NCBI GenBank assembly: GCA_947383835.1
Contig: CANDEV010000003.1
Location: 62,001 to 126,000 of the forward strand
Length of the DNA stretch: 64,000 nucleotides
From: an uncultured Clostridia bacterium
Lineage (GTDB): Bacteria; Bacillota; Clostridia; Oscillospirales; Ruminococcaceae
Direction of reading: 5' to 3'
Part shown: positions 51,740 to 61,571 of the stretch, piece after piece
Position numbering within the stretch: the first letter of the stretch is position 1
Layout of the letters: every line of letters begins with the position of its first letter
Position numbers and translations under genes: made by a program
The notes under the pieces: generated by a model
Seen by the model: only the letters and a program-made list of their open reading frames with translations
Database searches by the model: none
What the model was told of the DNA's origin: nothing

Positions 51740-52609
51740 ATGAAGTACACAAATCAGACTTACGATGAAGAAAGGGCTTTATACGGCGTATGCGGAGCGG
51801 AAATATCGGACTGCTCTTTTGACGGTCCCGCCGACGGCGAATCGGCTTTGAAGGAAACCTCCGACCTCACTGTGGAACGCTGTTATTTTAATCTGCGCTA
51901 TCCTTTTTGGCACACCCAAAACGCTGTGATACGGGACGCTTCAATGACGGAAAACTGCCGCGCAGCTTTGTGGTACGATGAAAACGTCACCCTTACAGGC
52001 TGCACCATGAACGGCATAAAGGCGCTTCGTGAATGTCACGGCGGTATTGTGCTGGAGGACTGCAAAATATGCTCCCCTGAATTTTCATGGAAATGCAGCG
52101 ATGTACAGATAAGGCGTTGCACATTGGAGTCGGAATATCCTTTTTTTGAATGCTGCGATATGGACATAGACGGTCTGAACATGACCGGCAAATATTCCTT
52201 TCAGTATGTACGGAACGTCATCATCCGCAATTCCGAGCTGAATACAAAGGACGCTTTCTGGCACAGCAAAAATGTTACTGTAACGGACTCCGTTGTCCGC
52301 GGCGAATACCTCGGCTGGTATTCGGAAGATATTAAACTGATACGCTGCAAAATAATTGGTACGCAGCCCCTTTGCTACTGCAAAGGACTGATCCTTGAGG
52401 ACTGCACAATGGAGCAGACGGACTTGTCCTTTGAAAACAGCGAGGTGACAGCAAATGTATCGGGACATATCGACAGCGTGAAAAATCCCCTTCGCGGTGA
52501 GATATGCGCGGATTCTATCGGCGAGGTTATTTTGGAAAACGGCAGGATAAACCCTAACGATACAAAAATAATATGCGGAAAAAGCCCTCAAAATGAGGAA
52601 TGTGCGTAA
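51740..52609 (+). CDS. DUF3737 family protein (parallel beta-helix-like)
   Basis: 289 residues from ATG 51740, after AAAGGAGC. The pattern NQTYDEERALYG, ISDCSFDGPADGESALKET, NLRYPFWHTQN, ALWYDENVTLTGCTMNGIKA, DAFWHSKNVTVTDSVVRGEY is the DUF3737 family, with repeated short beta turns like a left- or right-handed helix. No signal peptide, so cytoplasmic. Function unknown; it is followed by a lipoprotein and a CMD-cupin gene that are often found together with it in Firmicutes. Confidence 0.85.
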   Translation: MKYTNQTYDEERALYGVCGAEISDCSFDGPADGESALKETSDLTVERCYFNLRYPFWHTQNAVIRDASMTENCRAALWYDENVTLTGCTMNGIKALRECHGGIVLEDCKICSPEFSWKCSDVQIRRCTLESEYPFFECCDMDIDGLNMTGKYSFQYVRNVIIRNSELNTKDAFWHSKNVTVTDSVVRGEYLGWYSEDIKLIRCKIIGTQPLCYCKGLILEDCTMEQTDLSFENSEVTANVSGHIDSVKNPLRGEICADSIGEVILENGRINPNDTKIICGKSPQNEECA

Positions 52610-52657
52610 AGCAAAAGATTTGCGGAGCGATAAAAACACATGAACGGAGGCAGCGCA

Positions 52658-53224
52658 ATGAAAAAAATCACAATAATATTTTCGGCTTTGATCATTATGC
52701 TTTCGGTTACTTCCTGCACAGGTAAAAATAAACTTGCTTTGACGTCTGAAACTCAGGCGGAAGCCTCTCGGACAGCTCATACGGCAGCAGAGTCCGAAAC
52801 ACAGTCCTCAGCCGCGGAAACAGCTTCAAAAGCTGCGCCCGAAACAACAAAGGAGGAAACGGAAATGAAAATGAATATCCGGATCGGCGATAATACTCTT
52901 ACAGCAACTCTTGCGGAAAATTCCTCAGCAGAGGCATTGCTCGAAATGCTTTCAGAAGGCGGTATCACAATAAATATGAGCGATTACGCCAATATGGAAA
53001 AGGTTGGGACGCTGCCCGAAAGCTTACCGAGAAATGATGAGCGGATAAACACCGAGGCAGGCGATCTGATACTGTATTTGGGAAACTCATTTGTAATTTA
53101 CTATGACGAAAATTCTTGGGAGCTCACCCGATTGGGAAAAATCGACAACATCACTCAAAAGGAGCTTAAAGACATACTCGGCAGCGGAGATGTTACGGCG
53201 GTACTGTCCCTGCCGACGGAATAA
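52658..53224 (+). CDS. Lipoprotein with cyclophilin-like fold
   Basis: 188 residues from ATG 52658, after CGGAGGC. Lipobox VTSC (about Cys20), then an Ala/Glu/Thr-rich spacer and a domain of about 115 residues: MNIRIGDNTLTATLAENSSA, ALLEMLSEGGITINMSDYAN, INTEAGDLILYLGNSFVIYY. This matches the Cyclophil_like2 family, small barrels with a cyclophilin-like fold; enzymatic activity is unknown. Outer face of the membrane. Confidence 0.85.
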   Translation: MKKITIIFSALIIMLSVTSCTGKNKLALTSETQAEASRTAHTAAESETQSSAAETASKAAPETTKEETEMKMNIRIGDNTLTATLAENSSAEALLEMLSEGGITINMSDYANMEKVGTLPESLPRNDERINTEAGDLILYLGNSFVIYYDENSWELTRLGKIDNITQKELKDILGSGDVTAVLSLPTE

Positions 53225-53275
53225 ACAGGTCGGTAATTTTTTAAATAAAAATTTAATTTACGGAGGTAATTTATC

Positions 53276-54031
53276 ATGGCAGTAAAACAAACGGCAGGCA
53301 GAGATTCCCTCGGTGAGTTTGCTCCGAAATTTGCGGAGCTTAACGACGACGTCCTTTTCGGCGAGGTGTGGAGCAGGGAGGATAAGCTTTCCCTCCGCGA
53401 CCGTTCGTTAGTGACGGTCACGGCGCTTATGGCGCAGGGACTTACCGATTCGTCCTTTAAGTTCCACCTTGAAAGCGCAAAGAAGAACGGAATTACCAAA
53501 ACCGAGATCGCGGAGATCCTTACTCATGCGGCGTTTTACTCAGGCTGGTCAAAAGCATGGGCGGCGTTCCGTATGGCAAAGGAGGTCTGGGGGGAGGAAA
53601 CACCCGCAGAGGACGAAAAAACGGCTCACGAAAATTCCATGCTGTTCCCCATAGGACAGCCTAACGACGCGTTTGCGAAATTCTTTATCGGGCAGAGCTA
53701 TCTTGCTCCCGTATCAACCGAACAGGTGGGAATTTACAACGTTACCTTTGAACCCGGCTGCCGCAACAACTGGCATATACACAACGCCAAAAGCGGCGGC
53801 GGACAAATTCTCATCTGCATAAGCGGCAGAGGCTACTATCAGGAATGGGGCAAGGAGCCTCGGGAGCTTCACGCGGGTGACGTGGTGAACATTCCCGTTG
53901 GCGTAAAGCACTGGCACGGTGCTGCCCCCGACAGCTGGTTCTCTCACCTTGCGGTGGAAGTCCCCGCGGAGGAAGGCTCAAACGAATGGCTTGAAGCGGT
54001 TTCCGATGAGGATTACGGAAAATTAAAATAA
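53276..54031 (+). CDS. Carboxymuconolactone decarboxylase-like plus cupin protein
   Basis: 251 residues. N-terminal CMD/AhpD-like domain (about 20-105: LSLRDRSLVTVTALMAQG, ILTHAAFYSGWSKAWAAFRM), but the CxxC of AhpD is absent. A C-terminal cupin (about 150-245) has metal ligands in NNWHIHNAKSGGGQ and GVKHWHGAAP. Such fusions are common in Firmicutes, often near redox enzymes; precise reaction unknown. GGAGG precedes the ATG. Confidence 0.88.
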   Translation: MAVKQTAGRDSLGEFAPKFAELNDDVLFGEVWSREDKLSLRDRSLVTVTALMAQGLTDSSFKFHLESAKKNGITKTEIAEILTHAAFYSGWSKAWAAFRMAKEVWGEETPAEDEKTAHENSMLFPIGQPNDAFAKFFIGQSYLAPVSTEQVGIYNVTFEPGCRNNWHIHNAKSGGGQILICISGRGYYQEWGKEPRELHAGDVVNIPVGVKHWHGAAPDSWFSHLAVEVPAEEGSNEWLEAVSDEDYGKLK

Positions 54032-54082
54032 TAGCGCACACTTACCTGATCAAAATATTTTTAAATAAAGTTTCTTAACTAT

Positions 54083-54131
54083 AAAACCCCATTCCAAAGT
54101 GCCTTTAATTTGCAGTTTGGAATGGGGTTTT
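54083..54131 (+). terminator. Terminator after the CMD-cupin gene
   Basis: Sixteen-base arms AAAACCCCATTCCAAA and TTTGGAATGGGGTTTT. Confidence 0.9.
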
Positions 54132-54140
54132 GCGTTTTGG

Positions 54141-54520
54141 CAGATAACGGTACAGAAGAATGTTGCACGTGTGAGTTTTTACCCTTATTGACAATGTACG
54201 CCTAAAAGGGTAAAGGCTCAGCCTTTTTGACACGTAGTGGTACAGAAGTATTGTTACCCATGGGAGCTTTTTACTCTTACCGGCAGTGTAAGCCTAAAAG
54301 GGTAAAGGTTCAGCCTTTAGGCAGATAGCGGTACAGAAGCAATGTTACCCGTGGAAGCATTTTTTCATATTGAAACAGTATGCCCAAAAGGGCAAAGGCT
54401 CAGCATTTTGACACATAACGGTACAGAAATAACGTTACCCATGGGGAGCATTTTATCCATATTGAAACAGTATGCCCAAAAGGGTAAAGGTTCAGCCTTT
54501 AGTCAGGTAGCAATATAGAA
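54141..54520 (+). repeat. Tandem ~91-bp repeat, locus 2 (four units and a part)
   Basis: Units begin at 54141, 54231, 54322 and 54412, with a broken fifth at 54504; the periods are 90, 91, 90 and 92. Each has AACGGTACAGAAG, a GTTACCCATGGGAGC box, TATTG, and AAAAGGGTAAAGG(C/T)TCAGCCTTT. The same unit occurs twice at 23553-23738. No coding frame is kept. Confidence 0.92.
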
Positions 54521-54561
54521 GTTTTTTAAAAATATTTTTTAAAGACTATACAGCGGATCAT

Positions 54562-54600
54562 AAAAGCAGACTCTCGTCACCGACAAGAGCCTGCTTTTTA
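54562..54600 (-). terminator. Terminator of the two-component/ABC operon
   Basis: AAAAGCAG and CTGCTTTT arms around a GCTCTTGTC-type inner stem, on the 3' side of the kinase gene. Confidence 0.75.
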
Positions 54601-55827
54601 TTATACCTTTGTAAACACCGCCGTAACGTACATGAAGTCGTCGTGTATCTCCGCAAAAATCTCTCCGTTCATTTTCCGCATAAGTCCGCGGCTGATGTAA
54701 AGCCCCAAACCGCTGCCGGCTGTGTTTTCGGCGTTCGCGCCACGCCAGAAGCTTTCAAAAACATGGGGCAAGTCCGTGTCCGCAAGGGTGCAGCCGCTGT
54801 TTCGGACAGCTACAAGTATGCAGCCGTCTTCCTCGGAAAAATCTATTGAGACATTTTTTCCGTCGCCGTACTTAACGGCGTTTTCCATAACGTTCTGCAA
54901 AACCTCCACGCTGCGGTCAAAATCGCCGTTCAAAAGACAGTCGGAGTAATCGTGTACCGAAAAATCCGTCCCGATAATGGACAGCTTTTCCTCATAGTAT
55001 CCCCTTATTTTTGCCGCAAGCTCCGAAAGATAAAACTCTCCCATATTTACGTCGAAGCTTAGGAAATCCTCCCTCGACGCAGTAACTATCTGCGAAACAT
55101 AGCTCTCTATCTCATCGGCTTTTGTGTTAATATTTTCCGCAATTTCAAGCTGCTTTTCGGTACTCTTGTACAGTCCCTTTGACAGCGCCTTTGAGTACAG
55201 CTTTATCGCCGAAAGCGGCGTTTTTATATCGTGAGAAAGCGAAAGCAGAAGCATTTTTTTCTCCCTCTGCAAATCAAGCTCCCGCTTTTTCTGCTGTTCA
55301 ATGTTTTCACGGAGCATATCCACACCCCAGATAAATTTCCCGAAAAAGCGGTTTTTCGTTTCCTTTAAGGGCGAGGTAAGATTTCCCCTTGACAATTCGT
55401 AGGGGACGTCCGTCAGCCGCTCAAAGGGCGCAAGTATACTGAATTTAATATACAGCATAATGGAAATTATCAGTACTGCCATAACGCCGAGAATAAAGTT
55501 TACGGTAAAAATAAGCCGCGTCCTGTTGCCGCCATCGGTTTTGTAATCGAAGCGATACAGTTCGCCGTTTATTTCGCGAACGGCATAGTCGCTTTCCGTA
55601 TTATAAAATCTTTCTCCGCACCGCTCTATATTCGTTACATATTCGCAGCCCGAAAGATCGGTATTTTCAAAACCGTCCGCTTCAATTTGGCGGACAAGGC
55701 GGTTTATTTCCACTCGGTAGGGTCTGCCGCTGTCCGAGCTGTCAGCAGAAAGTATAATATTCGCCGCAGTGAACAGAATTGTCAGTACAACAATTACCGC
55801 CGCAAAAATTTTGTTAAACGCTTTCAT
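54601..55827 (-). CDS. Sensor histidine kinase
   Basis: 408 residues from ATG 55827, overlapping the regulator gene by 14 bases. Membrane helix 1 at 6-24, a short outer loop (about 25-120), helix 2 near 121-143, HAMP-like part, the H-box LLLSLSHDIKTPLSAIKLYS, N-box VLQNVMENAVKYGDG and G-boxes near FWRGANAENTAGSGLGLYIS. It would phosphorylate the response regulator next to it and probably controls the ABC exporter genes upstream in the same operon, as in BceRS-type systems. Confidence 0.9.
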   Translation of the reverse strand: MKAFNKIFAAVIVVLTILFTAANIILSADSSDSGRPYRVEINRLVRQIEADGFENTDLSGCEYVTNIERCGERFYNTESDYAVREINGELYRFDYKTDGGNRTRLIFTVNFILGVMAVLIISIMLYIKFSILAPFERLTDVPYELSRGNLTSPLKETKNRFFGKFIWGVDMLRENIEQQKKRELDLQREKKMLLLSLSHDIKTPLSAIKLYSKALSKGLYKSTEKQLEIAENINTKADEIESYVSQIVTASREDFLSFDVNMGEFYLSELAAKIRGYYEEKLSIIGTDFSVHDYSDCLLNGDFDRSVEVLQNVMENAVKYGDGKNVSIDFSEEDGCILVAVRNSGCTLADTDLPHVFESFWRGANAENTAGSGLGLYISRGLMRKMNGEIFAEIHDDFMYVTAVFTKV

Positions 55828-56479
55828 ATCTGTAGCCAACTCCCCACACGGTCAGTATTCTTTTCGGAGCTTTAGGGTCGTCCTCGATTTTTTGCCGCAG
55901 CCATTTTATGTGTACGGTCAGGGTCTGCTGCTCCGAAAAGCTGTCGCTGCCCCATATCCTACCGAAAATATATTCCTTGCTCAGAGTCCTGCCCTTGTTT
56001 TCAGCCAAAAGCAGGAGCAGCTCGAATTCCTTTGCGGTCATTTCAAGGGGTATGCCGTTTTTGTAAACCGTCCTGCTGACCCTGTTTATGCGTATATCGC
56101 CGTCGGCTATTTCATCGACTGCGTATCTCCGCTTGAAGATACCGTTTATTTTTGCAAGCATTATGTCAATGTCGTATGGCTTTTCAATGTAATCGTCCGC
56201 GCCCAGTTCAAGTCCGCAGAGCTTGTCCTCCTTGGCGGTTTTCGCGCTTACAATAAGTATGGGGACGTTGCTCTCCTCACGAATTTTTTTGCATACACCG
56301 AAGCCGTCCGTACCGGGAAGCATTATATCAAGCACGATAAGCCTTGCGCCGTACTTTTCATACAGCGACAAGGCTTTTTCGCTTGATTCCGCGACGGAAA
56401 CCGTGTAATTCTCCCCGCGGAGGAAATCGCACAGCAGTCCCGCCAGCTCTTTGTTGTCCTCAACAATAAGAATATCCAT
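55814..56479 (-). CDS. OmpR-family response regulator
   Basis: 221 residues. Receiver (acidic pair in VEDNKEL, acceptor D in LIVLDIMLPG, K in YIEKPYD) plus a winged-helix output domain ending QTLTVHIKWLRQKIEDDPKA and ILTVWGVGYRYE. Starts one base after the ATPase stop. Confidence 0.93.
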   Translation of the reverse strand: MDILIVEDNKELAGLLCDFLRGENYTVSVAESSEKALSLYEKYGARLIVLDIMLPGTDGFGVCKKIREESNVPILIVSAKTAKEDKLCGLELGADDYIEKPYDIDIMLAKINGIFKRRYAVDEIADGDIRINRVSRTVYKNGIPLEMTAKEFELLLLLAENKGRTLSKEYIFGRIWGSDSFSEQQTLTVHIKWLRQKIEDDPKAPKRILTVWGVGYRYESV

Positions 56480-56480
56480 A

Positions 56481-57248
56481 TTACCAACCTAACTCCAAAA
56501 GCCAGTTATTCAGCGCGCGTTCCCGCTCTCTCATTTGCGAGGGAGTTTCACACCTGTTTAAATTATACTCTCCTTTTATGTTTCCGTCAACTATGTAGAG
56601 TGTTCTTGTGCATTTTGCCGCAACCTTTACGTCGTGGGTCACAAGCATGACCGTAGTACCCTCATTGTTCAGCTTTGCAAGCTCCTCCATTACCTCGTCG
56701 GAGGAGGTGTGGTTCAGTGCGCCTGTAGGCTCGTCGGCGAATATCATCTTCGGCTTATTTATCATACTGCGGCATATACAAGCTCGCTGGAGCTGTCCGC
56801 CCGACACCTCGTTGATGTCGTTGTCGGCAATGTCTATAATACCGAGCTTACGCATAAGCTCTTGACCCCGCTGCACCGTTTCTTTTCGTGTCTCGCCGTT
56901 CTTTTTGGACTGAACGGCGGGGAGAATTATGTTGTCCAGAACGGTAAGGTTTTTCAGCATATACATCTGCTGGAAGATAAATCCCATTTCGTCAAGGCGC
57001 AGATCGGCAAGCTCCCTTTCGCCCATTTTGGCTATATTTTTTCCGCAGAACAGAGACTCCCCCGCAGTAATGCCGTCCATGCCCGAAACGGAGTAAAGCA
57101 GGGTAGACTTGCCCGAACCAGACGGTCCCATAACGGCGACCATTTCACCCTCGTCCACAGTGAAATTCACGTTTTTCAGGACGTTGTTCTGACGCTTGTT
57201 TACTATATAGGTTTTGCAAAGGTCTTTTACTTCTAAAATATTTGTCAT
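56481..57248 (-). CDS. ABC transporter ATP-binding protein (BceA-like)
   Basis: 255 residues. Walker A MGPSGSGKSTLLYSV, Q-loop MGFIFQQMYMLKNLTVLDNI, signature VSGGQLQRACICRSMI, Walker B MIFADEPTGALN, and VTHDVKVAA. Pairs with the FtsX-like permease just before it. BceAB-type transporters usually protect against peptide antibiotics, though the present substrate is unknown. Confidence 0.92.
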   Translation of the reverse strand: MTNILEVKDLCKTYIVNKRQNNVLKNVNFTVDEGEMVAVMGPSGSGKSTLLYSVSGMDGITAGESLFCGKNIAKMGERELADLRLDEMGFIFQQMYMLKNLTVLDNIILPAVQSKKNGETRKETVQRGQELMRKLGIIDIADNDINEVSGGQLQRACICRSMINKPKMIFADEPTGALNHTSSDEVMEELAKLNNEGTTVMLVTHDVKVAAKCTRTLYIVDGNIKGEYNLNRCETPSQMRERERALNNWLLELGW

Positions 57249-57260
57249 AATAATTCTCCT

Positions 57261-58826
57261 TTATTCGATATTTGCCGTGTCCGAGGACTTTATTTTTCTT
57301 GTGTACAGCGAGGTAAGGAACGCGCTTGCGGTGGTTGCGGCAAGGACGGTAACGGGGAATACCGCGTATATCTCCACGGGGGTCTGCACATATTCCACGC
57401 CCATTTCAAGACCCATCACTCCGAAAAGCGGGTCAATGCAAAGCCTTGTGAGGGGCATTCCCAACAGCTCGGCGGCGATCACCGCTATCGCCGTCACGAT
57501 AACAAATCTTGCGGTATGGTGGGCGTATATCCCGGAATTTCTCATGCCTATCGCTTTCATAAGAGCGATCTCCACCGTTTCCTTTGCGATAAATGAGCGC
57601 TCCATAAGCACTGTTATAAGCGCGGTCAGGATAACGGTGAGCACTGCGGAGATCTGCTTTATCGCGTCTATAGCGCCTCCCACGCCCGTGGTGTCCCCGA
57701 CCCATTCGCCCGCTGTCCGGAATTTTGAAAACTTAGGGAAAATTTCCCCGATCTTTTCTATCCTGCGGGATATTTCTTCATCATCGGGAGCGTCGGTAAA
57801 TTTTATCTGCATACTGTTGTAACCGCTTATTATGATATAGTTTATATCGTCGTCCGCATGAACACGCGCGGCAGTGCCCATATTGTTCATTGCCTGGTAC
57901 AGAGCCGTTACAATATATTCTCTTTCGCCGTCTGGATAGGACACGGCAACGGTATCGCCGATGTTCGCTTTAAGAGCCTTAGCCGCCGGGGTCGTCAGAG
58001 CTATCTCGCCGCTGTTTTGGGGAGGCGTGCCCTCGGTGTACTCGTACATATCCATTTTCGTGCCCGTGCCCTGAAGGGTAAGCACCTTGCTTTCATATTC
58101 GCCGTGTTTTATAATTGGTGAAAAATACATTTCCAGCATACATTCGGCGGGCATGCCGTTTTCCGCAAGGGTCTGTTCCGTATCCGCAAGATATTTTTCA
58201 AGATTTTCATGCCCGTCCTCGGACATAAAGCTCATAACGTCGTCGCCCATATCAACACAGATGTGACAGTCCGTCAGACCGAAATATTTCAGCAGCTTTC
58301 CGCTTTTGAGGGATGCCGCTGTATTGGAAAGAATTATCAGAAGCGTCATGCACAGAAAAAACGCAAGGGTGATAATGCCGTACCGTTTGGGACTGCTTAC
58401 AATATCGTTTGCGGCAAGGAAAGCCGTCCCGCCCAGATGAGATTTTCCGAGACTCATTAGGCTCTTTTTGCGGAAGCGTTCTCCCGTCTGACCGTTTCTC
58501 ACAGCGTCGATAGGCGTCATCTTGCCCACTCTGCCCGTACAGCCGAGACAGAACAGGAGTATCACAGCCGCCGTAAAAACAGCACAGATAACGTTGATAA
58601 ACCGGTTGCTGCCACCGTCTATTATCATAGACTTTGAGGATAGCCCCATAAGCATATTCCCGAAAGGAAAGCTCAGCGCCAGACCGACCGCCGCGCCCAC
58701 AGCGGAAAGAGCGGCGTATTTTGTAAGGTAAAGTCCGCGTATCTTTATGTCCCGTATGCCGATAGCTTTCATAACGCCTATGTCTACTATCGAGAGTATG
58801 GGAAAACAGGTGCTTGACTGCGGCAA
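57261..58826 (-). pseudogene. N-terminally truncated FtsX-family ABC permease
   Basis: Recognisable protein begins at SIVDIGVMKAIGIRDIKIRG, the middle of the first FtsX domain, and continues through a large outer loop (about 190-390) to a second FtsX domain with ETVEIALMKAIGMRNSGIYA. Complete permeases of this kind are about 750-800 residues; here about 510 remain and the first helix, signal region and any start are gone. The break (about 58790-58800) is where ICE-type sequence on the other strand begins. The residues before SIVDIG in the open frame come from that foreign sequence. Downstream genes have therefore lost their original promoter. Confidence 0.85.
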
Positions 58827-60585
58827 AGCCGAATTTTGGTGCTATGACGGTGCGGAAAATAAATATTTTACCAATGACGAAAACAGGGGCGGCAGAGATT
58901 GGCAGATTGCCAAAGAAAATATGCGGATCGCCGCCGAAAGCAGGGACGTACATATTGCCGACGGCGAAGCGTATATACCCATAATCAGTAATGACAAGGT
59001 CGCAGGAATACTTGTTGCAAGCGAAAAGGACGGAGCTTTTGACAGGACAAGCCTTGAAAAATTCGCTCCCAACGGTCAGATAGCCAACACTATTGATTTA
59101 TCGCTGAAAAAAGAATTTGAACATCAGGGACGTATCACGGACGAGCTTACACGACTTAAAAACAGGCAGGGCGCAAAGGAATATGCGGCAAATACAATGG
59201 CGCATAATGTCAACTCTGAAAAGGATATGTGCCTTATAATGTGCGACATAGACCATTTTAAGAGCATTAACGACACATACGGACACGACGCGGGAGATAC
59301 CGTTTTGAAAAACGTTGCAGGAATACTCCAGAGCGGCACAAGGCAAGGCGCAGACTCGGCGTTCCGTTGGGGCGGCGAGGAAATGGTGTGTGTTCTGAAC
59401 TGCGATTACGACCACGCTATGGACATCGCGGAACGGCTCAGACAGCAGATTGAAAACACTACTCACCTTGTTTATAACGCTGACAAAGAGCCTGTAAGCG
59501 TTGGCGTAACCATAAGCATGGGAGTGTATCAAGTAAAACCCGATAAAGAAATTACGCAGGAAACCGCTTTCAGTTTTTTTGAAAATCAGCTTAAATTTGC
59601 TGACGAGCTTGCGTACAAAGCTAAAGAAACGGGAAGAAATAAAGTTGTGGGAGAGAACGATATTATGAACGAAAAAAATATTGAAATGGAAATCAACCTT
59701 AATTATGCAAAAGCCTTTGAGGGTGACACTTGTATTGCCTATGCTTGGGATAAAAACAATATAGAAAATGGGCTTATTGCCGTTGCCCAAACAACATTGT
59801 ACGGCGGCACGATAAACAGTTTGACCGATAATAATATCAACGGTTTTGAAGATGAAATTTATTCTGCTGTATCGAAAGGCAGAAATTCTGAAGCTATTGA
59901 AACGGCAAAATCTGATTTTGAAAACAGCAGCAATGCTATAGAAAAAGATGATTTGTGTTTTTTAAAAGCGGATAATGGCACATATGCTGTTTTTAACAAA
60001 AACGAAACGTTTGATAACGCTTATGTTTTGCTTGCAGACGGTAATAACGAAAAGCCACTTGAATTTTACAAAGACATTTCAGATGAAATAAAGGAATATA
60101 TAGCCTTGACTTTGGGAGTGCAGGAAAAAGAAAATTACAGTATTTTCTTTATTGACAATGGTATTGAAACAGCATATTACCGTGATGATAATACGGACAT
60201 TAACGCACTTGTGCAGCGGCTTGCAGACGGCGATTTAAGCTATCCCGCAATCAGTAAAAACTGCACTCGAATTTCCGAACTCACATTTGCGGAGCTTGAC
60301 CAAATGAGAAATCCGCCGCCTGCATTTTGCGCCGAAATAAATCTTAAAACACAAGATATTATCGGATATGAAAAACCAATGGAGCTGACCATTTGGGACA
60401 ATGAGAAAATCGCGACCATAAATCTTGACGAAGCAATTCAAAGTCTTAAGGAAAACGGCACGGTAAATCTTGATTATCACAATTTTCCCGAAGATAATGA
60501 CACCGTTGAATTAGAAAGCGAGTACCTTGATTTTTCGGAACATCTTAACGACGTTTATGATGACTTTATGTATGCTGGACGTTAA
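58798..60585 (+). CDS. GAF-GGDEF protein with unknown C-terminal region (5' truncated, probably part of a broken ICE protein)
   Basis: The frame is open from 58747, but codons before about 58798 are antisense to the permease, so the true start is lost. Residues after the junction form an incomplete GAF-like domain (AFWCYDG-like start to FEHQGR), a GGDEF domain (LTRLKNRQGAKEYAANTMAH, MCDIDHFKSINDTYGHDAGD, RWGGEEMVCVL, ending ETGRNKVV), and about 300 residues I cannot assign. The catalytic motif is GGEEM, a functional variant in known diguanylate cyclases. The inhibitory RxxD just upstream is not in its usual position. The C-terminus runs into the next fragment with a frame change. Confidence 0.72.
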   Translation: MGKQVLDCGKAEFWCYDGAENKYFTNDENRGGRDWQIAKENMRIAAESRDVHIADGEAYIPIISNDKVAGILVASEKDGAFDRTSLEKFAPNGQIANTIDLSLKKEFEHQGRITDELTRLKNRQGAKEYAANTMAHNVNSEKDMCLIMCDIDHFKSINDTYGHDAGDTVLKNVAGILQSGTRQGADSAFRWGGEEMVCVLNCDYDHAMDIAERLRQQIENTTHLVYNADKEPVSVGVTISMGVYQVKPDKEITQETAFSFFENQLKFADELAYKAKETGRNKVVGENDIMNEKNIEMEINLNYAKAFEGDTCIAYAWDKNNIENGLIAVAQTTLYGGTINSLTDNNINGFEDEIYSAVSKGRNSEAIETAKSDFENSSNAIEKDDLCFLKADNGTYAVFNKNETFDNAYVLLADGNNEKPLEFYKDISDEIKEYIALTLGVQEKENYSIFFIDNGIETAYYRDDNTDINALVQRLADGDLSYPAISKNCTRISELTFAELDQMRNPPPAFCAEINLKTQDIIGYEKPMELTIWDNEKIATINLDEAIQSLKENGTVNLDYHNFPEDNDTVELESEYLDFSEHLNDVYDDFMYAGR

Positions 60586-61567
60586 TGCGATAGACGAATA
60601 CGGGGAATTTTATCGAAGGGAAATAACTCCCGAACAGTTTGCGGTCTATGAGCAGCAAATTGAAAACGATCCCGAAAGCTATGATAATAAATTGGAGAAA
60701 TATAAGACAATAAAAAAAGCACGAGAAACCGCCCACAATGCAGGACTGCCTTTCCGTGAAGCATTTGCCGATAATGAGAGCGAGGAGAATTTTAACCCGT
60801 ATGCCTTTGACGGAACTATGTCTCCCGAAGATTACGAGCTTATGCACAAGCTTATGCGTGAGGACAGCTTTGAAATTTATCAGGTCAAAAGCGGCGATGA
60901 GTACCGCAGCCTTGATACGGCAATATCAGAGGCACAGACAGCCTTGAACAAGCAGTATGACGAATTTTCCGAAAAATACGGACTTATCAGCAGCGCGGAA
61001 AATAAAAGCTTTTTCAAAAACGACAACAGCTATCATCTTATCAAGGCACTTGAAAAGCTTGACAAGGACGGTAACTTTATCGGAAAAGCCGATATTTTCA
61101 GTAAAATCACAGTCAATCCCAAAACTGTTGTAGACCACTGTGACAACGCACAGGACGCGCTTATTCTTTCTCTTTCCGAAAAAATGTGCGTAAATCTTGA
61201 CTATATGTCAATCCTCACAGGAAAATCAGAGGAAGAACTTATTGACGAACTTGGAGATAAAATATTCCAAAATCCTCAAAAGCATATGCGTTGGGAAAGC
61301 GCGGACGAATATCTGACGGGCAACATTCGTCAAAAGCTTGCCGCCGCCGAAGCGGAGGGACTTACGCGAAATGCAGAAGCATTAAGAGCGGTTATGCCCA
61401 AACGTATAGAAGCTGCCGACATTGCTGTCAAGCTTGGCTCTGCTTGGGTTGACCCCGATTACATACGTCAATTTATTGTAGAAACGCTCCAACCCGATTT
61501 TATAACGTCAAAAAACATAGAAGTAACATATATGCCTGCCACCGATAAGTGGAAGGTCGAGGGTTGA
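60527..61567 (+). pseudogene. N-terminal fragment of a conjugative-element SNF2-like helicase protein
   Basis: After about 60580 the frame reads NAIDEYGEFYRREITPEQFA, EFSEKYGLISSAENKSFFKN, LSEKMCVNLDYMSILTGKSE, RWESADEYLTGNIRQKLAAA and IEAADIAVKLGSAWVDPDYI. This matches the region ahead of the helicase core in the very large DNA-methylase/helicase proteins of Tn1549-like ICEs. The frame ends at WKVEG, where the core should begin. Frame differs from both neighbours, so it is one piece of a formerly single gene. Confidence 0.7.
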
Positions 61568-61571
61568 TGAA

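Noticed and set aside
54141..54520. Possible CRISPR array (regular tandem repeat)
   Set aside because: The whole ~91-bp unit is repeated; there are no variable spacers between short identical repeats and no cas genes nearby.
58747..58797. Start of the GGDEF gene at ATG 58747
   Set aside because: These codons are the antisense of conserved permease sequence, so they are not part of the original gene.
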